In this document: piece by piece, positions 7,696-18,153 of the stretch | How positions within the stretch are numbered: the first letter of the stretch is position 1 | Layout: each line of letters begins with the position of its first letter | NCBI GenBank assembly: GCA_016710065.1 | Contig: JADJLP010000013.1 | Coordinates: 248,001 to 312,000 of the forward strand | From: Candidatus Ideonella esbjergensis | GTDB lineage: Bacteria; Pseudomonadota; Gammaproteobacteria; Burkholderiales; Burkholderiaceae_C | Length of the DNA: 64,000 bases | Direction of reading: 5' to 3' | Translations under genes and position numbers: made by a program | The notes under the pieces: model-generated | Seen by the model: only the letters and a program-made list of their open reading frames with translations | What the model was told of the DNA's origin: nothing | The model's database searches: none

Positions 7696-8693
7696 AATCA
7701 CACAACACGAAGGGGCGCCTCACGCGCCGGCATTGGCTGCAAAACGGCGTGGCCCTGGCGGCCGGAGGGCTGGGGCTGGGCGCGCAGGCACAGGCCTTTC
7801 CCGGCAGGCCCATCTCGCTGTGGCTGCCCTGGCCCGCTGGCGGCGCCACCGACCTCACCATGCGTTTGCTGGCCGACCTGGCTGGCAAGCAACTGGGCCA
7901 GAAGGTGAACATCGAGAACCGCGCGGGCGGCGGTGGCACCCTGGTGATGCCGGTGCTCCAGCAGGCCGCGCCCGATGGCTACACGATTGCCCAGATGCCG
8001 CAGCCGGTGTTTCGCGCGCCATGGATGCAAAAGCTGCTGTGGGACCCGGTGCGCGACACCACGCCCATCATCCAGATCAGCGGTGTCACCTTCGGCATCG
8101 TGGTGGCGGCCGGCAGCACCTTCAAATCGCTGGACGATTTGTTTGCCTGGGCCAAAGCACATCCTGGCGAGCTCACCGTCTCCACCAACGGCGTGGGCAC
8201 CACACCGCACATGGTGATGGACGAGCTGATGGCCAAGCGCGGCCTGAACTACATCCATGTGCCGTACAAGGGCACCGCCGAACAGATGATGGCCGTCACC
8301 GCCAGCCAGGTGATGGTGGGCATCAATTCCAACGGCTTCGCACCGTTCGTGGACAACGGCCGTTTGCGCCTGCTCGTCACCTTTGGCGAGCACCGCACCA
8401 AGCGCTGGCCCAGCGTGCCCACGCTGAAGGATCTGGGGCATGGCATCGTGGCCACCTCACCCTATGGTCTGGCGGGCCCCAAGGGCATGAGCCCGGCCGT
8501 GGTGAAGACGCTGCACGATGCGTTCAAGGCAGCGATGTTCGACCCCGCGCACATCGCTGAGCTGGCCAAGTACGACCAGGAACTGAGTTACCTGAACTCC
8601 GAGGATTACGGCCGCGCCATGCGCGAGATTTACACCGCCGAGAAGCGCGCGGTGGAGCGCTTGAACTTGTTCCCGCACCAGCCTGGCGGTTGA
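7686..8693 (+). CDS. TctC/Bug-family tripartite tricarboxylate-type substrate-binding protein
   Basis: A 335-residue periplasmic protein of the Bug/TctC family, which is greatly expanded in Burkholderiales. It has a twin-arginine-like signal (LTRRHWLQNGVALAAGG) and the family signatures FPGRPISLWLPWPAGGATD, VNIENRAGGGG and HVPYKGTAEQMMA. These proteins bind small organic anions. The ATG at 7686 overlaps the lipoprotein gene by 10 bases. No TctA/TctB membrane partners are encoded nearby, so it may work with the preceding ExbB-like complex or as an orphan. Confidence 0.85.
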   Translation: MGLKSHNTKGRLTRRHWLQNGVALAAGGLGLGAQAQAFPGRPISLWLPWPAGGATDLTMRLLADLAGKQLGQKVNIENRAGGGGTLVMPVLQQAAPDGYTIAQMPQPVFRAPWMQKLLWDPVRDTTPIIQISGVTFGIVVAAGSTFKSLDDLFAWAKAHPGELTVSTNGVGTTPHMVMDELMAKRGLNYIHVPYKGTAEQMMAVTASQVMVGINSNGFAPFVDNGRLRLLVTFGEHRTKRWPSVPTLKDLGHGIVATSPYGLAGPKGMSPAVVKTLHDAFKAAMFDPAHIAELAKYDQELSYLNSEDYGRAMREIYTAEKRAVERLNLFPHQPGG

Positions 8694-8737
8694 GCTGCGT
8701 TCTGTCATGCCCGCGCGGGCAAGCACCCATGGCCTAG

Positions 8738-10358
8738 CCCGCATATTTCACGCAACGACCACTGGTGAGGCTGAAGCGTCATGTGCGGGCCATCGGGGCG
8801 CTCGATGAGTGCCACGCGAAGGCATTGGATGGCGCGCGAGGTGCAGTGGGGCTGATTGGCTGGCAATTGCCCCCACCCCGGCTTGGGTTGCGGACCATTT
8901 TTGTGTCGTCGCGCGGGCCAGGCGCTGGATGAAGTTCAGGGTGAGCGCAGTTGGCTCATGGCGTGGGCGAAGATGTCCGCGCTGGGCCAGTGCGAGGCCA
9001 GGTACAGGCGGATGCGCCGGGTGTTGCGGGTGATCACCGCTGCGACCTTGAGCAGCCTGATGCGCAGGGTGTCGACCTGGGCCGACGCCAGCGCTGTGCC
9101 CTGCAAGGCCAGTGCGCGCAGCTCTCGATGAGCACATAGCCCAGCGCGGCCAGCAGCATGCGCAACTGGTTCGAGCGCATCACGTGGCAACTCGTGCGCG
9201 TGGCGAACAAGCCGACCTGCGCCTCCTTGATGCGGTTCTCGGCCTCGCCACGCTGGCAGTACAGCACGTCGTACAGCGTTTGGGCACCCCCGTCGAGGTT
9301 GGTGACGATGAAGCGCGGGTTGCAGCCGAGCTCACCCCACTCCAGACGCGTGATGACGCGCCGCTCGTGCGGCCAACTCTGTGCGGCGTAGCTGAACTCG
9401 CCCACCAGGCGTTGCTTGAGCCCGGTCTGCTCGTAGAGCTGCTGCATTGCCAGTTGCGCGTACTCGACCTGGGCTTCCAGCCGGGCGTTGCGCGCCAGGC
9501 CGACGATGTAGTGCACGCCAGCGCGCTCGCACCAGTTGATGATGCGCTGGCGGCAAAAGCCCGAGTCGCCCCGGAAGATGATTCGAACATTGGGCCATTC
9601 CTGACGCAGCCGACGCACCAGCAGCTTGAGGATGGCCGCCGCGTGCTTGGCGCCGTCGATGCGGCTCGGGCGCAGGTAGGCGCACAGCAGTTGCTGGCCG
9701 CAGAACACGTACAGCGGCAAGTAGCAGTAGCTGTCGTAGTAGCCGTGGAAGAAGCGACCCTCCTGCTGGCCGTGCAGCGGGTTGTCGGTGGCGTCGAAGT
9801 CCAGCACCAGCTCCTTGGGCGGCGCTTTGAAGCTGGCGATGAATTGTTCGACCAGCACCTGGTGCAGGCGCCACGCGGTGGCGCGGTCGGCCCACTTCTC
9901 CAGCCGGCACAGCGTGGGTGCGCTGGCCATCTCCAAGTCCACGCCGACGGCCGTCTGCATCGCCACGTCCTGGCGCAGCGCGCCGTGGTCGTTCAAGTCC
10001 TCCAGCCCAGCGCCAGACCGTACACGCGCTGGCGCAGCGCTGCGCACGCCGTGCTTGATCAGCAGCGGGCTGCGCGGGTCGGCGATGCAGCGTGCGGCTG
10101 CGTCCATCAGCCCGAGCTTGCGATCAACGGCGCCGAGCAGCAGCACGCCAGCGTCGCTGCTCATGCTGCCGCCGTCAAGCGGCCCTCCACCACGCGTCGG
10201 CCCAGGCGGGCGAACTCGATCATCCCCACGTCCACTTCTTTCGGTACAGTTTGGCTTCGGCATTGCCCGCTCGTTCATCAAGATTCGATACCTCGATCAA
10301 CGGGCATCCAAAGGGCAATGCCGTCCTCGCTTCTACGGGGGTAGGTGAAATATCCAGG
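8738..10358 (-). mobile_element. IS1380-family insertion sequence, copy 1
   Basis: A 1621-base element with imperfect terminal inverted repeats (left CCCGCATATTTCAC; right end read inward CCTGGATATTTCAC), flanked on both sides by CTAG (8734-8737 and 10359-10362), the apparent 4-base target duplication. It encodes one transposase on the minus strand. A second copy lies at 57164-58789 in the same orientation. It sits at the 3' end of a response-regulator fragment and just after the TctC-type gene. Confidence 0.88.
8936..10278 (-). pseudogene. IS1380-family transposase, copy 1 (multiple one-base indels)
   Basis: Compared with copy 2 the expected product is about 448 residues of the IS1380 DDE transposase family. 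Conserved features include VLDFDATDNPLHGQQEG (first Asp region) and FRGDSGFCR (second Asp). Here the reading frame is broken relative to copy 2 near 10240 and 10174 (compensating), near 10047 and 10012, and near 9126, so the C-terminus is out of frame. Most differences are one-base changes in short runs. Stop at 8936 if frames are repaired. Confidence 0.85.
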
Positions 10359-10791
10359 CTAGGGCATCGGCCACGTCGGACGACAGCACCATTTGCCCCT
10401 GCGCCGCGTGGCGCACGGCTGCCACCAGATCCTGCGGTGGGCTGCTCTTGGTGATGTAGCCCATGGCGCCGGTGCGCAGCGCCTGCAGCACCAGCGCGGG
10501 GCTGTCGTGCATGCTGAACACCAGCACCTGCAGGGCCGGCCACCACAGGCGCACGCGACGCAACAGCTCCATGCCGTCGCGGCCGGGCATGGACAAGTCC
10601 ATCACCAGCACCTGCGTGGACACCGCATCAGCCTGCAGCGCGGCCAACGCCTCGTCCACGTTGGCAAATTCACCCGTCACCTGGATGTCGGTCTCCAGCG
10701 CCAGCAGGCGCCGGTAGCCTTCGCGCACCACGGCGTGGTCGTCCACCAGCATCACGCCGATGGGCTCGTCCACCGTGGCCAGGGCGCTCAC
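10333..10791 (-). pseudogene. response regulator receiver fragment, ends in the IS
   Basis: From a GTG at 10791 (overlapping the TonB-receptor stop) a NarL/FixJ-type receiver domain is readable: MLVDDHAVVREGY, phosphoacceptor in VLVMDLSMPGRDG, and TGAMGYITKSS. After about 143 residues the frame enters the IS inverted repeat and stops at 10333. No LuxR-type helix-turn-helix follows, and none is found on the other side of the IS. As it stands it is a DNA-binding-domain-less remnant. It is downstream of, and overlaps, the TonB-receptor gene. Confidence 0.8.
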
Positions 10792-13323
10792 TTGCCGAAC
10801 TCGTAGCGCATGCCCAGCACAAAGCTGCGCGGAGCACCCGGCGCGTAGAAGGTGGAGTGACGGCCAGGGAACTCGCCGCCCACCTCGGGGAATGGCCTGG
10901 CCACGAAGTTGCCGTTCTCGTCGAAGCCCGCCGGGCCCAGTTGCGGCCGTGCTGTAGCGACGGTCGAACAGGTTGTTGACCTGCGCAAACAGCTTCAGGT
11001 TGGCGTTGGGTCGGTAGGCCACGCCCAGGTTCATCACGGCGTAGCCGGGGCTGTGGCCCTGGCCCAGGTAGTAGACGCCGTCAGGCTCGTGCTGACCGTT
11101 CTCGTTGCCACGCGCCAGGCTGCTGGCAATGGCTTGCCAGTCGGCGTCCACCGACCATTGCGGGCTGAATTCGTAGCCCAGGCTGGCCTTGAGGATCTGC
11201 CGCGGCACCAGCGGGATGCGCTGACCCGGCATGATGGTGATGGCGCCCTCCAGGCCCGCGCCCTCCTCGTTGGCACTGTTGCTCTCGCCCAGCACCTCTT
11301 CCTCGCTCTGGTAGGTGGCGTCGAGTTGGGTGAAGTTCAGGCTTGCGGTCAACGCGCCCCAACGGCCGTCCAAGCCCAGCTCGAAACCCTTGCGCTCAGT
11401 GCGCCCAAAGTTCTTGAAGTAGCCGTAACCCGATTGCTCGTCGGCCACAAACAGGATGTCGTCGTTGTTCTGGGCGCTGAAGTAGCCCGCACGCCAGTTC
11501 AGCGCACCGCCCACTTGCCGCGCAGGCCCAGTTCTGCCGTGCGCGTCACCACCTGCTCCTGAGCGGCGGGTCACCAGCCATGGCGTTGGGCAACTTGCAG
11601 GGTTGTCGGGGTTGGCGCAGCCCAGCTCGATGGCGGTGGGTGCACGGCTGCTGCTGGCCCAGCCCGCGTAGGCGCCCAACTCGGGCGAGGGGTTCCAGGT
11701 CAGGCCCAGTGCCGGGTTGAGACGCGTGAACGTGTGGTCGCCGTCGAGCGAGGTGGGGTCGGGCGCCGAGATCAGCTGGTCGCGGTTCTTCACCGTGCTG
11801 CGGTTGTAGCGGGCCGAGGCCGTGGCGTGCAGCGCGGGGCCCAGGCTCAGGGTGTCGGAGGCGAACAGGCTCACGGTCTGAGCCCGCGAGTTCAGCCGCA
11901 CGCGAGCGTCCAGCGGCTCGCCGTCCACCACGCCACCGGTCACGCCGTCGGCGAACGAGGGGATGCCGGTCACCGTGCGGTCGGGGTTGAGGTAGCCCAG
12001 CTGTGCATCCTGCTGAAAGCTCACGCGGCTGGCTTCGGCCGAAGCGCCCACCAGGAACAAATTGCGCTGGCCGTTCAGCTCACCGGTGAAGGACAGCTGG
12101 GCGTTGATGCCCGTGGTGTGCTGCGTGGTGGCGGTGGTGTTGATCAGGCCATTGCACTTTTCGCCGGGCTCGTCGTTCAGCAGGCCATTGGCGATGCAGC
12201 GCCAGGATGGGAACGGCGTGTTGCTGGCGTCGGCGCCGCTGGTGGGAAAGCCGCTGTAGCCGGCGGCGGTGAGCGCGTCCTGTTCCTCCTCGCTGGGTTG
12301 GTACACCGACTGGTCCAGCGAGTCTTCGTTGATGTCGGCGTTCAAGGTGTTGGCCTTGACGCGGCGCGCATAGACATTGGCACTCAGCCGCACGCTGGGG
12401 CTGAAGGCATGCTCCAGCGTTGCGTTGAACAGCGATGACTGCTGCTGCGTGGTGTCGGGCTGGGTGTAGACGCTGGCGTAGTCGCGCGCCATCAAGCGCT
12501 GCTCTTGCAGGCCATTGCCGTTGAGGGTGCTGTCGGCGGCCGCCAGCGACAGCGTCAGGCGCGTACCCCCTGCCGTGGTGTAGCCCGCCTTGAAGAAGCC
12601 CTGCAGCACGTCGCTGGGCGAATTGACGCGCCAGCCGTCGTCCAGCAACTGGCTGACGCTGCCGAACACGTCGATGCCCGAGGGCAGCAGCGTGCCATAC
12701 GACACCTCGCCAGCCAGGCGACCGTGGCTGCCCACCGAGGCCTCCACCACGCCACCCGGGTGGCTGCGGCCGTCCTTGGTCTGGATGGCCAGCGCACCAC
12801 CCAGGGTGTTCAGGCCAAACAGCGGGTTGGAGCCGGGCATCAGCTGCACGGTGGCGATGGCCGACTTGGGAATCAGATCCCAGCTCACCACGTCACCAAA
12901 GGGTTGGTTCAGGCGCATGCCGTCCATGTACACCGACAGGCCCTGCGGTGTGCCCAGCAACGGCGACGCGGTGTAGCCGCGGTAGTTCACATCCATCTGC
13001 AGCGGGTTGCCGGTGGTGCTGTTCACATGCACGCCCATGCGGCGGTTCATGAACTCGCTGAGGTCGCCCGAGGCGGTCTGATTCAGGTCTTCGTCGCTGG
13101 CCGATTGCACTGGCGCGGCAATCTGGTTGCGGCGCAGGTTGGCGCCATTCACCGGTGTGGCGCCTATCACTTCCACGCGCTCCAATTTCTGGGCAGGTGG
13201 TGTGGTTTGGGCCCAGGCAGGCGCCGCCAACAGGCTGGCAACGCACGCCAGACTCAGCGCGCTCAGGTGCGGGTAGGTGATGCTGCGTGTGCAGGACAGT
13301 TGGGGGGGCAGTTGGGGGGACAT
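10788..13323 (-). pseudogene. TonB-dependent outer-membrane receptor, frameshifted
   Basis: A TonB-dependent receptor of about 845 residues: signal peptide ending in PAWAQTTPP, plug domain (ERVEVIGATPVNG, then GYTASPLLGTPQGLSVYMDG) and a long beta-barrel ending YEFGK. One-base losses near 11604, 11560 and 11511 cancel each other, giving a garbled stretch of about 30 residues, and another shift near 10945 takes the last 60 residues out of frame. The ATG at 13323 is preceded by GAGGA. Its position between regulators and a PQQ alcohol dehydrogenase suggests uptake of a metal complex or cofactor for that enzyme; the ligand is unknown. Confidence 0.8.
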
Positions 13324-13533
13324 CGTGCAGGGCTCCTCAGGATCTCGGTTTCTCAGCGCTGGTGACAGCGTCTGAGCCTGAAGATACCCAGCGCCACAGG
13401 CCCCACCTAGGGAAAAATTCCCGGCTCGTGGTTTGTCCCTGCGGGGCCTGTGCAACGGTGTGTCAGGCTTGGTGCAGGTGAGGCCCCAGCGCGGCACGTT
13501 GTGCGCTGTGGCTGGCGCACTTTGGGTCGTGCG

Positions 13534-14173
13534 TCAGGGCATGAGGCCGTGCGAGCGCGCGTACTGCAGCAGTTCCATCGCGCTGCCCACGCCCAGCTTC
13601 TGCCGGATCATGGTCTGGTAGTTCGACACCGTCTTCTCGCTCACACCCATGCGCCCAGCCACCTGGTCCAGACCGGCGCCACCCAGCAGGTGCTGCAAGG
13701 CCTCGGACTCGCGCACCGTGAGCAGTTCGTGCGGTGCCTGGCCCGCTGTGGCGGCACGCGGCGGTGGGTCGGCCTCGCCCGGCACACCGGCGCGGCGTGC
13801 GCCCACGCGCTGCACCGCCCGCACCAGGTCCAGCGGGTCGGCGCTCTTGGCCACAAACTCGGCGGCACCGGCGCGCAGGCATTGCGCCACCAGCGTGCTG
13901 GTGTCGTGCATGCTCACCACGATCACCGGCAGGTCGGGCCGTTTCAGTCGGATCAGGCGCAGCAGCTCCAGCCCGCCTCGGCCCGGCATGGACAAATCGA
14001 GCAGCAGCAGGGTCCACATCGGGCCGCTGCAGCACCAGCAACTCGCCCTCCGCCTCGTCCACGCTGGCGTACTCGGCCACGATGCCCAGGCCGGGCTCGC
14101 TGTCGAGCAGGCGGCGGTAGCCCATGCGCACCACGGCATGGTCGTCGGCGATGGCGATGCGCAGACGGTTCAT
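13534..14173 (-). pseudogene. LuxR-family (NarL/FixJ) response regulator, one frameshift
   Basis: A complete regulator of about 213 residues once one frame change near 14009-14014 is allowed for. The receiver starts MNRLRIAIADDHAVVRMGY, has the phosphoacceptor region LLLLDLSMPG, and ends in a LuxR-type helix-turn-helix (LLTVRESEALQHLLGG, then GVSEKTVSNYQTMIRQKL). Its ATG overlaps the stop of the sensor kinase (TCAT at 14170-14173), marking a cognate pair. Comparable kinase-regulator pairs control PQQ alcohol dehydrogenases in pseudomonads. Confidence 0.8.
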
Positions 14174-15643
14174 GCGGACGCCCGGTCGGTTGTACCAGCC
14201 AGCACGGGCAGCTCGAACTGGAAGCTGGCCTGCAGCACCACGCCTTGCTCGCCCGACATGCGCCACTCGCCGCCCAGCGCCCAGACGCGCTCTTGCATGC
14301 CGCCCAGGCCGTTGCCTTTGCGCAGCGCCAGCTCGGGCTGGGCCAGGCCGCGGCCGTTGTCGGCCACGCGCCAGTGCAGTTGCTGCGTTTCACCGACTCG
14401 CGTCACGTTCACCGCCACGTCCACGGTGCTGGCCTGGGCGTGGCGGGCGCAGTTGGTGAGCGCTTCCTGGGTCAGGCGGTACACGGCCAAAGCCAGGCCG
14501 CGGGGCAGCCAGCACGCGTCGGTGGCGGACGCGGGTGCAGGCACCGGGGGCGAGCCCGCATCGCTCAGGCTCACAACTTGGCTGTACGCCACCTGGCCAT
14601 CGCGCGCGGCAGTGTCGCGCCAGCCTTGCACCAGTGCCGCGATCAGGCTGGCGAGCTGCGTGAGCGACACCGGTGCGTCGTCTGACTCACCCGGCCCCAA
14701 AGGCCGCAGGCGGCCCAGCAGGTTGCGCACATCGCGCTGCACCTCGGCGCAACGCTCGGCCATGCCCTGCACCACCTCGCTCAGTTCGGGCTGGCCCTGC
14801 ACCTGGCGCACCAACCAGGCGGCGTCAAAGCGCAGGGCCGTGAGGCGCTGGCCGAATTCGTCGTGCAGCTCGCGCGCCAGGTGCACGCGCTCGTCCTCTT
14901 GCAACGTCAGCACCTTCTGGCTCAGCGCACGGCGGTGCTGCTCCGCCTCGTCCAGCGCCAGGCCCAGTTGCCGCAAGGCATGGGCCACTGACTCCAACTC
15001 GCCGATGGGCATGGGCGGCAGCTCGCGCACCCGGCTGTGGTCGTGCGCGCCTATGCCGAGATGGCCTGCAGCAGTGTGGACAGGGGCTGAAAGGCGCGCC
15101 GCACATTCCACTGCATCACCATCAGGGTGCCGGCCAGGCCAGGCTCAGCACCGCCAGCATGCCCAGCAGGTCGTCCATGGCCTCGCGCTGCTCGCTCTGC
15201 GGTGTGGCCGTCAAGGCCACCGTCCAATGCCCCCTGGCCACGGGCCATGGGCCGAAACCACGGTTTGCTCGGCCTGCTCGGCTTGCCACCAAGCCATCCA
15301 GCTTCGGCCAGCCTGCCACATCGTCGCCGAGCGCCACGACCCGCAGGGCCCAGCAGCACGCGGCCCTGCATATCCAGCACGCGCAACTGCAGGTGGCGCA
15401 GCTCCGAGCGTGCCGCCAACTGGCCCAGTGCCCGCAAGGCGGTGGGTTCGTCCATGCCCTGCAAGGCCCCAACTGCGCCATCAATTGGGCCAGGGCAGTG
15501 GCGGCATGCACCTCGGCGCGCACGTTCTCGCGCGCCCGCAGCCAACCCAGCAAGGCGGCCAGCAACAGCGCCAGCACCACCACCAGCGCGGCGCGGCGCA
15601 TCACCATGCGCGGCAGGCTCAGGGGTTGTGGGGTCGCGATCAT
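14170..15643 (-). pseudogene. NarX-type sensor histidine kinase, several frameshifts
   Basis: An N-terminal membrane segment (MVMRRAALVVVLALLLAALL) and a periplasmic region are spread over three frames. The C-terminal half is intact: a HisKA_3 dimerisation region with the phospho-acceptor His in HLARELHDEFGQRL and an ATPase domain with VADNGRGLAQPE. Frame changes are seen near 15050 and 15140, and at least two between about 15340 and 15490. Expected product about 490 residues. It overlaps the regulator at 14173 and lies just downstream of the PQQ dehydrogenase. Confidence 0.75.
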
Positions 15644-15751
15644 GGCCCGGCATTGTGGTGCAAGCCGGTTGGTCACTGGAGCGCACCATGAGATGAGGCC
15701 CGCAAGCGGGCCTCATCTTGCCTTCGCAGACAAGTCTGCGGCCTGCCAGGC

Positions 15752-17490
15752 TTACTTCATGAGCTTGAACACCCAGACCGAGCCGCCCTGCTCCAGCATC
15801 GAGACCTTCTTGGCCACGTCGCCGCCCCACAGCGGCACGGCGCCGCCCCAGCCCGAGACCACGGCCACGTACTGCTCGCCGTTCACTTCCCAGGTGACCG
15901 GGGGCGCCACGATGCCCGAACCGGTCTGGAACTTCCAGACGATCTTGCCGGTCTTGGCGTCGGCCGCTTGCAGGTAACCCTCAGGCGTACCCCAGAACAC
16001 CAGGTTGCCACCGGTGGTCAACACACCACCCACAACGGGGCGTTGTTCTTGGATTCCCAGACGATCTTGCCGGTCTTGGGGTCGATCGCGCGCATCGCAC
16101 CGATGTAGTCATCGTTGATGGTCTTGATCGTGAAGCCGGCGCCCAGGTAGGCAGCGCCCTTCTTGTAGGTGATGGGCTCGTTCCAGATCTCCATGCCCCA
16201 TTCGTTGGCCGGCACGTAGAACAGCTTGGTGTCGGGCGAGTAGGCCATCGGCATCTGGTTCTTGCCGCCCAGGAACGATGGCGCCGAGAAGATGGCGTTG
16301 CCCTTCTTGCCGTCGGAGCTGGCGGTGGGGTCGCCGGGGCGGTTCTCGGGCACCATGTTCGGGCGGCCGGTCTTCAGGTCGATGCCGGTGGCCCAGGTGA
16401 TCTTCTTGACAAAGGGGAAGGCGTTTTCCAGGTGGCCGTTCTTGGCGTCGATGACGTAGAAGAAGCCGTTGCGGTCGGCCTTGCCGCCGAGGATCTTGCC
16501 GCCGTCGTCGTAGGTGACGAACTCGTTCACGCCGTCAAAATCCCAACCGTCGTTGGGCGTGCCCTGGTAGTGCCAGACGATCTGGCCGGTCTTCACGTCG
16601 ATGGCGACGGTGGAGCAGCTGTAGAGGTTGTCGCCCTTGCGCAGATGGCTGTTCCACGGTGCCGGGTTGCCGGTGCCGAAGTAGGCCAGGCCGGTCTTGG
16701 CGTTGTAGGTGCCACCCAGCCAGGTGGCTGCGCCGCCGGTCTTCCACAGGTCGCCAGGCCAGCTCTTGCCGGTGGTGCCGGAGATGCCGTTCTCGGTCTT
16801 GTTGCCCTTGTCGTCGTACTTGTAGCCCATGTGGCCTTCGACGGTGGGGCGGCTCCAAACCATGGCGCCAGTCTTGGGGTTGCGCGCTTCCACGCGACCC
16901 ACCACGCCAAACTCGCCGCCCGACACGCCCGTGAGCAGCAGCCCGTTGGCGATGACGGGGGCGGCCGATGCAGAGTAGCCGGCGGCGTAGTCGTCGATCT
17001 TTTCCTTCCACTCGACTTCGCCGGTGTCCTGGTTCAGCGCCACCAGCTGGGCATCGAGGGTGGCGAAGATGACGAGGTTGCCGTACAGCGCGGCGCCACG
17101 GTTGATCACGTCGCAGCAGGGCATGATGCCCTCGGGCAGGCGGTGCTCGTACTTCCACAGCTTCTTGCCGGTGGCGGCGTCGAGCGCAAAGATGCGCGAG
17201 TACGAGCCGGTGACGAACATCTTGCCGTTGTGGATGACAGGCTGCGACTCTTGGCCGCGCTGCTTTTCACCACCGAACGAGAACGACCACGCCGGCGTGA
17301 GCCTGGCGATGGTGTTGGCGTTGACCTGCTTCAGCGGCGAGTAGCGCTGGCCCTCGGTGCCCACGCCCCACGACAGGACGTCGCCGGTGGACTTGGCATC
17401 GCTTTCGATCATCTTGTCGGTCACGACAGCCTGGGCGGACATGGCCGCAAGGCCCAGGGTGACCAACACACTCAACATCTTCATTCGCAT
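15752..17490 (-). pseudogene. PQQ-dependent alcohol dehydrogenase, lanthanide-type motif, one frameshift
   Basis: A periplasmic quinoprotein alcohol dehydrogenase of 579 residues after one missing G near 16029-16031 (in the LWGGVL stretch) is restored. Visible hallmarks are a signal peptide, vicinal cysteines Cys125-Cys126 (MPCCDV), tryptophan-docking repeats, Glu193 and Asn275 in metal-site contexts, and TPNDGWDFDG with catalytic Asp317 and a second Asp at 319. An Asp two residues after the catalytic Asp is the known mark of lanthanide-dependent XoxF/ExaF/PedH enzymes. No mxaI-like subunit or cytochrome is adjacent. The ATG at 17490 follows a good AGGAGA site. Confidence 0.85.
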
Positions 17491-18153
17491 GGGGTTGTCT
17501 CCTACTTTCTCGTATCGAAGGGGGTGCACCGTGTCACATCGACCAACAACGGCCGACGCTCCGGAGGCTTTACTCGGCAACTAGCGTGCCAAGCTGCGCA
17601 GGCCGCGCACCCCCACGAACTCAAGGGCTAACCCGCAAGCGGTGTCACAGGCTTGAACAATCCAGGCCTGGAGCGCCGCGTTGTGTCCATGGCCCTGGCC
17701 GCAGTCGAGCGCTTATGGAGCACAGCCCGTGGCAAACCGCCTGCGGCGCATAGCAGTCCGTCATCCCCGTCCCTCGACCCCGTCATTCCCACGCAGGCGG
17801 GAATCCAGGTTTTCTCGCTCACACGTCGGTGGCGGGGCAGAGGTCGACGGGTACCCGACACCCTCTGCCTGAGACAGCGGTGGCGCGCCACCAGGTGGAC
17901 CGCCACCGTCAGGGGTTGCAGGGCAGTGGTGGTGCCTTCGGACGGAGGGCACATCGCGTTTGGGTAGAGAGCGCCGAGGGCCAAGGCGAAACAAGAGAGC
18001 GCAGGCGCAACAGAGGGCACGGCGCTTGTCCGCGAGGAGCCCGTAGGCCGAAGGTACCGCCGCTGCACTGCCGCAGCCGACGCAAAGACATGGATTCCCG
18101 CCTACGCGGGAATGACGAAATCTGGCCGGCCGCTATGCGCCGTCAACAGCCAC
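17491..18153. other. gene-free interval with inverted REP-like elements
   Basis: About 660 bases between the PQQ dehydrogenase start and the moeA end. Two inverted REP-like units (17782-17807 and 18091-18116) bracket about 280 bases of G+C-rich DNA with no credible gene: the open frames present lack ribosome-binding sites and recognisable proteins. The first 100 bases next to 17490 probably hold the dehydrogenase promoter, but I cannot point to a clear box. Confidence 0.6.

Noticed and set aside
10333..13497. A 1054-codon continuous frame suggesting a TonB receptor fused to a response regulator
   Set aside because: The true receptor C-terminus (FYAPGAPRSFVLGMRYEFGK) is in another frame and stops at 10788, with a separate GTG for the regulator. 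The fusion is produced by a frameshift near 10945.
15752..17490. Classical calcium methanol dehydrogenase (MxaF)
   Set aside because: No MxaI, MxaG or MxaJ gene is present, the metal-site motif is of the lanthanide type, and the neighbours are ped-like rather than mxa.
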